Shown: piece by piece, positions 24,516-31,218 of the stretch
Position numbering within the stretch: the first letter of the stretch is position 1
How the letters are laid out: every line of letters starts with the position of its first letter
From: a virus
Virus record (IMG/VR): IMGVR_UViG_3300017963_007659
Coordinates: 122,315 to 186,314 of that record
Reading direction: 5' to 3' (one strand)
DNA length: 64,000 nt
The notes under the pieces: model-generated
The model's input: the letters and a program-made list of their open reading frames with translations, nothing else
Told to the model about the DNA's origin: nothing
The model's database searches: none
Program-made: the position numbers and the translations under genes

Positions 24516-24544
24516 GTTATCTCAAATTTCAGGTCTTCTGTCAA
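24516..24544 (-). promoter_or_regulatory. Sigma-70-like promoter for the 24495 minus-strand gene
   Basis: Read on the minus strand: TTGACA, a 17-base spacer, then GATAAC. The -35 is a perfect match and the -10 matches at four positions. It ends 20 bases before the ATG. Confidence 0.6.
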
Positions 24545-24607
24545 GAGGAATTTTGCTACGTAAGCGCGGCGAGATCGCCTTTTCGTCAAAATTATCCCAT
24601 GTAAGGG

Positions 24608-24625
24608 AGAAATCTGGTCAAAGGG
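24608..24625 (+). promoter_or_regulatory. GAAATCTGGTCAAAG motif
   Basis: A long form of the accessory motif, 18 bases before the ATG at 24644 with GGAAGGAG between. Confidence 0.5.
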
Positions 24626-24643
24626 TAGTAGGGAAGGAGCGCG

Positions 24644-24859
24644 ATGTACAACTTCAACTTCACTGAACACAGCGGCATTTACTCGAACGCGAAGAGGAAG
24701 ATTGCCTTCTGTGTGGAGGGCTACCGGGTATCAAGGGAAGCATTCATCGCCTACATGGAGAAGAATCGAAGTCCCTCTGAACTCGCGGAAATCTTGGAGA
24801 TAGAGCAGTCCTATTTGGACAAGGGCTACACTCGCGCAAGAGAGCCTGCTCTCCTCTGA
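24644..24859 (+). CDS. Small protein with helix-turn-helix-like end (71 aa)
   Basis: The second half (NRSPSELAEILEIEQSYLDKGYTRA) has the rhythm of a small helix-turn-helix. A good ribosome site (GGAAGGAG) and upstream motif support expression. It may be a DNA-binding regulator; this is inference from a short pattern. Confidence 0.6.
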   Translation: MYNFNFTEHSGIYSNAKRKIAFCVEGYRVSREAFIAYMEKNRSPSELAEILEIEQSYLDKGYTRAREPALL

Positions 24860-24860
24860 A

Positions 24861-24880
24861 GAAATCTAGTCAAAGTATAG
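24861..24880 (+). promoter_or_regulatory. GAAATCTAGTCAAAGTA motif without a real downstream gene
   Basis: This is the best full-length copy of the motif, yet only micro-ORFs follow before reversed genes begin at 24937. It may be an orphan signal left when a cassette was inserted. Confidence 0.5.
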
Positions 24881-24888
24881 GGACCAAG

Positions 24889-24940
24889 ATGATTCAACCA
24901 CCATGAAGGGAACCACAAGGAGGACACCATGAGGCGCTAA
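24889..24940 (+). other. Chain of three overlapping micro-ORFs
   Basis: ATG-to-stop frames of 5, 9 and 3 codons follow one another, each stop overlapping the next ATG (ATGA). A GGAGG precedes the last. They may be regulatory leaders or decay products; they are too short to assess. Confidence 0.3.
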
Positions 24941-25704
24941 AGAACTTGAATCTTCGATTGTTGGCTTGGGACACTTCCATAGCCTAGGTCTACAAGAATC
25001 GCCCGCCTTCCCCTGAACCTGACATTCCCAGCATGCAAGTCATAGAAGACAATACGTCTATGTGACAGAGCCTTAGCCCATTCCATGAGGGTGTGGAGTT
25101 CATTCTTGTAGCGGTCCATCAGAGGTTCATACTTGAAGTTCTTGCCGAACTCCCCCCATCCTTCCAGGTCCATCCCCTCTTCTTCAACCTTGCGGTCTTT
25201 CTCTCGGTAGTAGTCCTCAAGAGCGTAGATGAGCTTGCGGTTGAGACCCTTCTTGAGCATCTTCCGGAATGGAAGATTGCGGTCTCGAAGCGTATCGAAG
25301 ATATGGAGGTACTGACTGAGTTCCATCCCCGCAGCATCCGTGAGCTTCTCAGCCACGATACAGTAAAGGACCTTCGCTTCTGGAAGAGGACGGAAGACGT
25401 CATGAACCTGGAGCAACCAAGGACTCGGCTTGTCTTTGAGGATCTGAGCTGCCCACGCATCGTTGTAGTCGGTGGTGATCTTGAGCACACGTTTTCGGTT
25501 GCCCTTCAGCCAGAAGACTACCGCATACTGTCCATGACCCAGCATCGCTGGCTCTTGCGTCTCCCCCAGACGGTCTAGGATAGCCGTTGTTATCTCATGG
25601 ATCTGTGCAGGCGTCTTCTCTTCGGGAAGATGCTCTCGCTTGAGGAGCTGCGCGAAGACCTTATCGAATCGTGTGAGGTCCATATACGTGAAGTCCTCTA
25701 CCAT
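24937..25704 (-). CDS. Protein-kinase-like fold protein (255 aa)
   Basis: A glycine-rich loop (LGHGQYAVVF, 55-64), a VLKIT lysine (Lys75), a catalytic-loop equivalent YDLHAGN (Asp222, Asn227) and a DFG equivalent VDLG (Asp239) appear in the order of the kinase/aminoglycoside-phosphotransferase superfamily. The protein is near the minimal size for the fold. Substrate is unknown: it could phosphorylate host proteins or small molecules. It overlaps the upstream ART-like gene by 7 bases, so the two form one unit. It is reversed relative to its neighbours. Confidence 0.72.
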   Translation of the reverse strand: MVEDFTYMDLTRFDKVFAQLLKREHLPEEKTPAQIHEITTAILDRLGETQEPAMLGHGQYAVVFWLKGNRKRVLKITTDYNDAWAAQILKDKPSPWLLQVHDVFRPLPEAKVLYCIVAEKLTDAAGMELSQYLHIFDTLRDRNLPFRKMLKKGLNRKLIYALEDYYREKDRKVEEEGMDLEGWGEFGKNFKYEPLMDRYKNELHTLMEWAKALSHRRIVFYDLHAGNVRFRGRRAILVDLGYGSVPSQQSKIQVL

Positions 25705-26111
25705 TGCTTCTTCCCGTCCTTGGTCGGATAGCCCAGCACACCATCATCCATTCCAATAGGCGCTTCTTCGTCTTCCCACACCTTGGAGCCGTCTAGGAGG
25801 CGTAGGGCTTTCTTGTAGGGCAGCTCGACTGCTGTACGCAGCTTGATCTTCTTTTCCTTCCAGACAACCTCTTCCGGATAGACTAGATCTGGGTAGGTGT
25901 ATGTACTGAATAGGACTACTTTCTTGCGATGCTTCGGTCGTCCTAAGCTCGTCTCCTGCACACCAGGAACGTAGGCTCCTCCGAGAGCTACGGCGTAGAC
26001 TCCAGGGACAATACTCGAATCCCAAATCTCTTTAGTTCTGATGATTTCGGAGAGACCTTCATCATCGGTGAAGTGGACGTAGAAGAGGTTTCTTGGAGAG
26101 GGTTTCTGCAT
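25698..26111 (-). CDS. Putative ADP-ribosyltransferase-fold protein (137 aa)
   Basis: The opening (FYVHFTDDEGLSEIIRTKEIW) resembles the H-x-T start and following helix of ART-fold enzymes such as DarT or RNA 2'-phosphotransferase. A later GVYAVALGG and a strand-rich middle would fit. The catalytic Glu could be in the TAVELPYKKA region. The match is by pattern only. It is paired with the kinase-like gene, suggesting a host-modifying or toxin-like module. Confidence 0.45.
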   Translation of the reverse strand: MQKPSPRNLFYVHFTDDEGLSEIIRTKEIWDSSIVPGVYAVALGGAYVPGVQETSLGRPKHRKKVVLFSTYTYPDLVYPEEVVWKEKKIKLRTAVELPYKKALRLLDGSKVWEDEEAPIGMDDGVLGYPTKDGKKQW

Positions 26112-26126
26112 AATGCGCTCGTTTTT

Positions 26127-26134
26127 AGGTAACC
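26127..26134 (-). promoter_or_regulatory. GGTTACCT motif, minus strand
   Basis: On the minus strand CGGTTACCTAAAAAC lies 15 bases before the ATG of the ART-like gene. It resembles the late motif class and a sequence at 29673. Confidence 0.35.
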
Positions 26135-26156
26135 GTTTGGAAACTCGTCACAAACT

Positions 26157-26166
26157 AGTCAAAGAG
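26157..26166 (+). promoter_or_regulatory. AGTCAAAGAG motif
   Basis: Located 18 bases before the ATG at 26185 with GAAGGAG between. It lies back to back with the minus-strand signal of the kinase/ART unit. Confidence 0.45.
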
Positions 26167-26184
26167 AGTAGAAGGAGATTCTAC

Positions 26185-26478
26185 ATGACAGACGAAACGT
26201 TTACCACCTCTACGGGAAGCATAACGATCTCGGTCAACGAGGTAGAACCGAACAGTCCCTTGGGAGAGATCACGGAGAACACCTATCCTATTGGAACAGT
26301 GGTTCGCCTCATCGCTGGAAGTCCTCTCATGACGGTGGCAGAAATCGTCAGCAAGACGTTGCGCAAATGCTATTGGTTCATTCCCTCTGGAGATGTTCCA
26401 GACTTCTATGAAGGCAAATGCTACGCGGAGACCTTCCATGTCAATGCTCTGATGACTGTTGATAGGGACGCTGAGTGA
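26185..26478 (+). CDS. Small hypothetical protein (97 aa)
   Basis: The ATG at 26185 follows GAAGGAGATTCTAC, a good ribosome site. The product is beta-rich (GSITISVNEVEPNSPLGEI). No family was recognised. It overlaps the next GTG start. Confidence 0.65.
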   Translation: MTDETFTTSTGSITISVNEVEPNSPLGEITENTYPIGTVVRLIAGSPLMTVAEIVSKTLRKCYWFIPSGDVPDFYEGKCYAETFHVNALMTVDRDAE

Positions 26479-26696
26479 GCTGGAAGCAGGTCGATATCGG
26501 TGGAGCCGCGATGTGGTCCAAAACTGGGGAGACCGAGCTGCACCTATACCCTCCAAATGGTACCCTATGGTCGGAAGTAGACCGAGGTACGTTGCCTGGC
26601 TTCACTCCAGAAGGGCGTCAGCAGTATGGGGCGAGTGACAATAAGTACTTGCTGAGACTGGTAGGAGCTATAAGCGAGCGGCTTCAAGAAATCTAG
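26475..26696 (+). CDS. Small hypothetical protein, GTG start (73 aa)
   Basis: GTGA overlaps the previous stop. The product is aromatic and beta-like (AAMWSKTGETELHLYPPNG). No family was recognised. The next gene's motif overlaps its 3' end. Confidence 0.55.
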   Translation: MSWKQVDIGGAAMWSKTGETELHLYPPNGTLWSEVDRGTLPGFTPEGRQQYGASDNKYLLRLVGAISERLQEI

Positions 26697-26704
26697 TCAA
26701 AGAT
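26686..26704 (+). promoter_or_regulatory. AAGAAATCTAGTCAAAG motif
   Basis: A long motif copy ending 5 bases before the ATG at 26710, nearly identical to the one at 24861-24880. Confidence 0.55.
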
Positions 26705-26709
26705 AGGGT

Positions 26710-27027
26710 ATGAAGCTGACCAAAGCCCAGAAGGAACAGCGTGCCCTCTGGAAGAATCCTCCTCCTGTAGAGGCAACGAGAGAGCAGGCGCGAGCCCTCT
26801 TCGATGAGAACGGTAACTTCAAGAATTACGATCCCTACCGCCGTGCTGACGATCTGTTCTTTAACAAGGATGGCTGGCCTGTGGCAGAAGTGCTGGCATA
26901 TGCACAGATTCTTGTAGACACCAAGGAGCTGGACCATTTCTGTGATGCTGTAAAGATTCTGCATGCTTGTGCGTTTGCTCGTTGCACCAAAGGGAACTAC
27001 TCCCCCTGCTACATGTGGAGAAGGTAA
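26710..27027 (+). CDS. Hypothetical protein (105 aa)
   Basis: A basic helical start and a segment FNKDGWPVAEVLAYAQILVD that suggests a compact alpha/beta domain. It starts directly behind the long accessory motif and is followed by the RNA ligase after one base. No family was recognised. Confidence 0.6.
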   Translation: MKLTKAQKEQRALWKNPPPVEATREQARALFDENGNFKNYDPYRRADDLFFNKDGWPVAEVLAYAQILVDTKELDHFCDAVKILHACAFARCTKGNYSPCYMWRR

Positions 27028-27028
27028 G

Positions 27029-28321
27029 ATGGAACGTGTGCGCATCCTAGCTCAAGACTACCTGTTGACCCATTCCTTTGGTGATCTCTACGAGAAGCAC
27101 CACATCAGAGCGAGCATTCGAGGGCGATTCGTCTCTCTGAACTACCATCAGCTCAAGTCAACAAGGTCTGACCCTGTCTCGCAGCAGTGTCGAGGAGCTG
27201 TCCTCCTCCATGACCACGACGACATCGACTACGAGACTGTGGTAGGAGAGACGCAGCTCCTTGCTTGGCCTTTCAACCGCTTCTTCAACTTCAATGAAGG
27301 CGTATGCGCGGACATTGATTGGACCACAGCGGAAATCCAAGAGAAGCTGGATGGCTCGCTCTGCTTCGTCTACTACAACCCCCTCGACGGTCAGTGGGAA
27401 GTCGCTACGAGGAAGGTCCCGCAAGGCAACCTCCCTATCAATCCATATGGAACAGAGACCGTTCGTGACCTCTTTCTTCAAGGATTGCAGAGGGTCATCG
27501 GAGGCTTCAAGAGTCGAGGTGTCTCTGACTTCGATGACCTCATGAACAAGATGGACCCGTTTCGCATGCACACCTGGATGTTCGAGCTGACCTCTCCGGT
27601 CAACCGGATCGTCTGTGTGTACAATGACATCTCAGTCACCCTCTTGGGACGGCGTAATCTCCAGACGGGGAGGGAGCGGAGCGTCCGAAACAGTGCCCTT
27701 CCCTTTGGTATCCCCATAGCGGAGACCTACGACCTGAAGGATCTCAACGCCATCATTTCCTTCGTGCAAAGGCGTCCTCCGCATGACCATGAAGGGATTG
27801 TGGTCTGTGACGCATACTTCAACAGAATCAAAGTGAAGTCGGAAGCTTACGTGTTAGCGAACAAGATGCAAGGGCACCTCGCTTCAAGCCCCCAGAAGAT
27901 CACGAGCATCATTCTTGAAGGGGGCTGGGATGACGTCTCAGGTCAGCTACCGGACTACATTCGGGAGCAAGGGGACCTCATGTCCCAAGCCTTCGGGGAC
28001 ATCGTTGCCAGAACTATCAAAGCATTCCGAGAGATTGAGAAAGAGGTCGCGGACCAAGGTCTCACCATCGAGGACAAGGACCACCGGAAGACATTCGCTC
28101 TCGCCGCCAAGGCTCGGAAGTGTGATGTCCAGGCAGTCATGAATTGCTATGGACAAAACGCGGACGCCATGATAGAGTGGTTCCATTATCGGGATGGTCG
28201 AAAGCCTGATATGCGTGGTAGGCACGTCAAGCGCATAAGGGACATGATCAAGAAGGAGATGGAACGGAATGGGACATCGCGCAAAGCGTTCTGGGAAATC
28301 CAAGAAGACGAGGAAGAATAA
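27029..28321 (+). CDS. rnlA: T4 RNA ligase 1-like protein (Rnl1)
   Basis: This 430-aa protein has the order of motifs of T4 Rnl1: QCRGAVL (53-59), motif I EKLDGS (Lys106 the expected nucleophile), MFELTSPVNRIV (about 184-195, motif III/IIIa), motif IV EGIVV (255-259) and motif V IKVK (267-270). A helical C-terminal domain follows, as in Rnl1, where it recognises tRNA. Its known role in T4 is to repair tRNA cut by a host anticodon nuclease. I chose the ATG at 27029, preceded by GAAGGTAAG. No polynucleotide kinase/phosphatase partner is recognised in this window. Confidence 0.9.
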   Translation: MERVRILAQDYLLTHSFGDLYEKHHIRASIRGRFVSLNYHQLKSTRSDPVSQQCRGAVLLHDHDDIDYETVVGETQLLAWPFNRFFNFNEGVCADIDWTTAEIQEKLDGSLCFVYYNPLDGQWEVATRKVPQGNLPINPYGTETVRDLFLQGLQRVIGGFKSRGVSDFDDLMNKMDPFRMHTWMFELTSPVNRIVCVYNDISVTLLGRRNLQTGRERSVRNSALPFGIPIAETYDLKDLNAIISFVQRRPPHDHEGIVVCDAYFNRIKVKSEAYVLANKMQGHLASSPQKITSIILEGGWDDVSGQLPDYIREQGDLMSQAFGDIVARTIKAFREIEKEVADQGLTIEDKDHRKTFALAAKARKCDVQAVMNCYGQNADAMIEWFHYRDGRKPDMRGRHVKRIRDMIKKEMERNGTSRKAFWEIQEDEEE

Positions 28322-28571
28322 GACACGGAAGCCGAAGCCGAAGGTAGTGGTTCTCCCGCTGAGTCGTCATCGGGTTCGGTATCCAGAGAAGAGCGAAGAG
28401 TGGAGTCCCTGGCTATATTCGTCGCTTCGCAGGAAACGAGTCAAAGTAGTAGACGGGAGCTTCCGGTGGATGGTTCTCCCGCCGACGCCAGACACAAAGA
28501 AGATAGCTCGGCTGTCGAGAGAGGCATTTGACGCATGGCAACAGAACCAGAGCTGTACTACGAGCCCCTGA
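28269..28571 (+). CDS. Small very basic protein (100 aa)
   Basis: The N-terminal 26 residues are almost all Lys/Arg (KRSGKSKKTRKNKTRKPKPK). The frame overlaps the ligase end by 53 bases and the clamp-loader start by 37. An AGTCAAAGTA at 28439 and an in-frame ATG at 28470 allow a shorter 33-aa version. No family was recognised; nucleic-acid binding is plausible. Confidence 0.45.
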   Translation: MGHRAKRSGKSKKTRKNKTRKPKPKVVVLPLSRHRVRYPEKSEEWSPWLYSSLRRKRVKVVDGSFRWMVLPPTPDTKKIARLSREAFDAWQQNQSCTTSP

Positions 28572-29665
28572 CTGACAAGTACAGGCCCAAGACGCTGGAT
28601 GCAGTCTTCGGTCAAGATACAGCCAAGAAAATCTTGAAGGGGATGCTGACTACGAAGAAGATAGCACGCGCCTATCTCCTCACAGGTCCCCACTCCACAG
28701 GAAAGACGACGCTCGCACGCATTCTCGCGCGAAACATGAACTGTGAAAAGGGACCTGCTAAATCATGTGGGAAGTGTCCCTCCTGTAACGCGATGGACAA
28801 GAAGGTCCACCCTGACGTCACAGAGATCGACGCAGCGAGCAACCGAGGTATCAACGAAGCCAGAGAGTTGAAGGCTCAAGCCTCTCTGGCTCCTCGCTAC
28901 AAGAAACGTGTCTTCATCATCGACGAAGTTCATGGACTTACGGGGCATGCCGAAGAGGCATTACTCAAGACTCTTGAAGAGCCTCCACCCTCAACAGTCT
29001 TCATCCTCTGCACGACAGACCCTGGGAAGGTGCGCGCTACCATCCGGTCTCGGCTGAAGTGGCTCAAGCTCTCCCCTCTGAATATCAAGGACTGTGGAAA
29101 CCTGGTTCAGATGGTCTCGGCTGGAGAAGGGTTCCCTCTCGACGAGACGAACTCTCAGCTCGTTGCCAAGTATGCCTACGGACATCCACGGGAAGCTCTC
29201 CACCTTGTCGAGAACATCATCGACTTCGCTGCGAGTGGCGAGAACGTGGAAGACCTGAACCAAGTCCTGGACAGGATTGTCTCCCGTGCGCTCCAGATGA
29301 GCCCCGAGATGCTCTCTGAGAAGTATGTGGAGAACGTGCTCCAGGGACTTTCGGATCAAGTCTACAAGTATGTGGCGGAAGTGGACAACGCTCCTGCCTT
29401 CCTCGAACGTGTCTGCTACATCCTCCGTCAGAGCCTCATCCTCTCCACAGGAGGGTTCAAGAGCGCGGACGAGTATTTCGATCGTTTCTTCTCGCGGGGA
29501 TGGGTACGAAACTTCGGACCGGCCCAGACTCTCAAGATCTACAACATCCATCTGGACGCACTCCTGAAAGCTTCCACCTATACCATGGATCCTGTGGAGA
29601 TTCTCATGAAGGCTGCGATTGAGAGTCTACTCATCATCATGGAATGTCCGCCAACCGCCAAGTAA
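28535..29665 (+). CDS. dnaX: DnaX-like clamp loader subunit (DNA polymerase III gamma/tau)
   Basis: The AAA+ ATPase loads the sliding clamp at replication forks. Walker A is GPHSTGKT (51-58), a zinc module is formed by C70, C78, C81 and C84, Walker B is FIIDEVH (127-133), and the sensor-1 and arginine-finger regions follow (CTTDPGK, TIRSRLKW). EIDAASNRGI and LLKTLEEPP are hallmark DnaX stretches. At 376 aa it is about gamma length without a tau tail. A bacterial-type loader in a phage points to a large, fairly autonomous replication system. No other loader subunit is in the window. Confidence 0.9.
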   Translation: MATEPELYYEPLTDKYRPKTLDAVFGQDTAKKILKGMLTTKKIARAYLLTGPHSTGKTTLARILARNMNCEKGPAKSCGKCPSCNAMDKKVHPDVTEIDAASNRGINEARELKAQASLAPRYKKRVFIIDEVHGLTGHAEEALLKTLEEPPPSTVFILCTTDPGKVRATIRSRLKWLKLSPLNIKDCGNLVQMVSAGEGFPLDETNSQLVAKYAYGHPREALHLVENIIDFAASGENVEDLNQVLDRIVSRALQMSPEMLSEKYVENVLQGLSDQVYKYVAEVDNAPAFLERVCYILRQSLILSTGGFKSADEYFDRFFSRGWVRNFGPAQTLKIYNIHLDALLKASTYTMDPVEILMKAAIESLLIIMECPPTAK

Positions 29666-29672
29666 CTTCAGC

Positions 29673-29682
29673 GGTTACCTTG
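29673..29682 (+). promoter_or_regulatory. GGTTACCTTG motif
   Basis: It lies 7 bases before the ATG at 29690 and right after a possible hairpin (AACCGC/GCGGTT). It belongs loosely to the GGTTA class. Confidence 0.3.
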
Positions 29683-29689
29683 TAGACGG

Positions 29690-30508
29690 ATGAACTACAA
29701 GAATATCCTGAATGTAGCAGACGTTCTTGACTGTGACTTCAGCGAAACCTCGTTGGCAAGAGCCCTCATTCTCAAAGAAGTACACCCTGTTATTCTTGAA
29801 GAGTATCATACTCTTGTGCATGTACAGGGACCAGGAGGCGTTGGTTGGGTTCTCCCGACTTCAACGAACGTCGAATCTGTGTATAGGAGGGTCACGCGGT
29901 TGGTTTCCAAAGGAGAGATGCTGGTAGTTCCACCCTCTCTCCTGGACAAACGTTGTATACCTCTACCCCATGACTTTACATTTATTGGGGAGACCTCCTA
30001 CATGGAGGGACAAGCGCACTCTCCGCATTACAGCCAGTTCTCCAAGGACCCAGACAACTTCCGGATCATCCCTCTCTACTCTGAAGGATACGACCCCGAT
30101 AGTCTCCACATCATGCTCATGGAGTGGTTCAAAGATGACCTTCTCCTCTCCGAGTATGACAAGCATGCGGTAGAGCATCTGATTGGCAAGCGACCTTGGT
30201 TCGCCGATTACGTGGGCCTGAAGGGACTCATCCTTCAAGAAAGAGTGCCCATGGAGTCTGCCGACATCTGGGAACCAAGAGGACTCATCATCACGGCGCA
30301 GCTCTCCAAAAGGCGTTGGGGTGTGCTCTACAGGTTCGGAGAGGACACACAGACCTATCTCACTACCTGTGCTGCCAATACCTACTTTGCCCCTGAGTTC
30401 GACGATGGCTGCTCCAAAGGCGACTCCGCGCTGCACTTCTTCAAAGCTGGTCTGACCAAGACTATGGTGCCGCTCTATCAGGCTACGGGGAAACTTAGTC
30501 AAAGCTAG
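29690..30508 (+). CDS. Hypothetical protein (272 aa)
   Basis: An alpha/beta protein with no motif I recognise. Segments include VDVLDC-like helices at the start and a core GLIITAQLSKRRWGVLYRFGED near residue 205. The accessory motif for the next gene overlaps its last codons. Placed between clamp loader and recombination genes, it may act in DNA metabolism; this is context only. Confidence 0.65.
   Translation: MNYKNILNVADVLDCDFSETSLARALILKEVHPVILEEYHTLVHVQGPGGVGWVLPTSTNVESVYRRVTRLVSKGEMLVVPPSLLDKRCIPLPHDFTFIGETSYMEGQAHSPHYSQFSKDPDNFRIIPLYSEGYDPDSLHIMLMEWFKDDLLLSEYDKHAVEHLIGKRPWFADYVGLKGLILQERVPMESADIWEPRGLIITAQLSKRRWGVLYRFGEDTQTYLTTCAANTYFAPEFDDGCSKGDSALHFFKAGLTKTMVPLYQATGKLSQS
30497..30506 (+). 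promoter_or_regulatory. AGTCAAAGCT motif
   Basis: A copy of the accessory motif inside the 3' end of the previous gene, 5 bases before the ATG at 30512. Confidence 0.45.
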
Positions 30509-30511
30509 GTG

Positions 30512-30694
30512 ATGCTTGAAATTCTATTTAGCATAGACGCCACCCTACGGTTGCTGCTCGTCTACTGTGTCCTATCGATGACGGCGATGACTGTTCTCCT
30601 CTTTCTCATCTGGCTCCAAATCAAACGAGTCAATAATAAAGAGGATGAGAAGACAGAAACCAAACGGAACTCCACAGATAAGAGATCTCCTTGA
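30512..30694 (+). CDS. Small single-pass membrane protein (60 aa)
   Basis: Residues about 14-36 are continuously hydrophobic (LLLVYCVLSMTAMTVLLFLIW), followed by a charged cytoplasmic tail rich in Lys/Glu. A GTG one codon upstream is an alternative start. Such proteins in phages can be spanins, superinfection exclusion factors or membrane anchors; the choice is open. Confidence 0.6.
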   Translation: MLEILFSIDATLRLLLVYCVLSMTAMTVLLFLIWLQIKRVNNKEDEKTETKRNSTDKRSP

Positions 30695-30848
30695 CACGAT
30701 TCTTGTAGCCGTAGAGAACCATCACATAGAGTGGTACGACGCCACGGAGGGGACGGTTCCCATAGAGCCCCTCGACAAGAAGCTCTGGGATACAGCGAAA
30801 GAGGTCCGTGACGCTTTGGAGGGCAACGATGACAGACTCAGAGGGTAA
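30645..30848 (+). CDS. Small hypothetical protein (67 aa)
   Basis: It overlaps the membrane protein by 50 bases in another frame. The product is helical and acidic (IRDLLDTILVAVENHHIEWYD). No family was recognised. Confidence 0.5.
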   Translation: MRRQKPNGTPQIRDLLDTILVAVENHHIEWYDATEGTVPIEPLDKKLWDTAKEVRDALEGNDDRLRG

Positions 30849-31200
30849 TACCGTCGAGCAGCCTTGGGTGGATATCGTTCCGGGGCAGATGAATCAAACC
30901 CATCAGCTCATGGGATGCATCGCTCCACTCTTGACGTACCTGGAGGGCTATGATTCCAGATCCCTCCACACGCTTCTTAGCATGAATCAGAACCCTTACT
31001 GTGAAGGGGACGGTTCGATGTCTGTCGAACAATGGAACGCAGCGGCTGATGTTAACGATATGGTCAACGACCTCCGAGAGGCATGTAGGGCATTCATGAA
31101 CGCTCCGCTTGGTCCTGCTGTTCGTGAAGGACCTCGACACATAGCTCGTGCTTCCAAAGTCATCGCTAATGTCTTCGCAGACGACGACATCCCTTTTTAG
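30829..31200 (+). CDS. Hypothetical protein (123 aa)
   Basis: The ATG at 30829 follows GGAGGG, so I prefer it to an upstream in-frame ATG. The product is helical (QLMGCIAPLLTYLEGYDSRSLHTLL) with DVNDMVNDLREACRAFM near residue 80. It precedes the SbcC-like gene by 18 bases. No family was recognised. Confidence 0.6.
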   Translation: MTDSEGNTVEQPWVDIVPGQMNQTHQLMGCIAPLLTYLEGYDSRSLHTLLSMNQNPYCEGDGSMSVEQWNAAADVNDMVNDLREACRAFMNAPLGPAVREGPRHIARASKVIANVFADDDIPF

Positions 31201-31218
31201 GAGTATTTAAGGTAAGTT

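Noticed and set aside
24454-24666. Plus-strand reading frame of 70 codons across the small reversed gene
   Set aside because: It overlaps a minus-strand gene with its own promoter and ribosome site, and the product has no coherent pattern.
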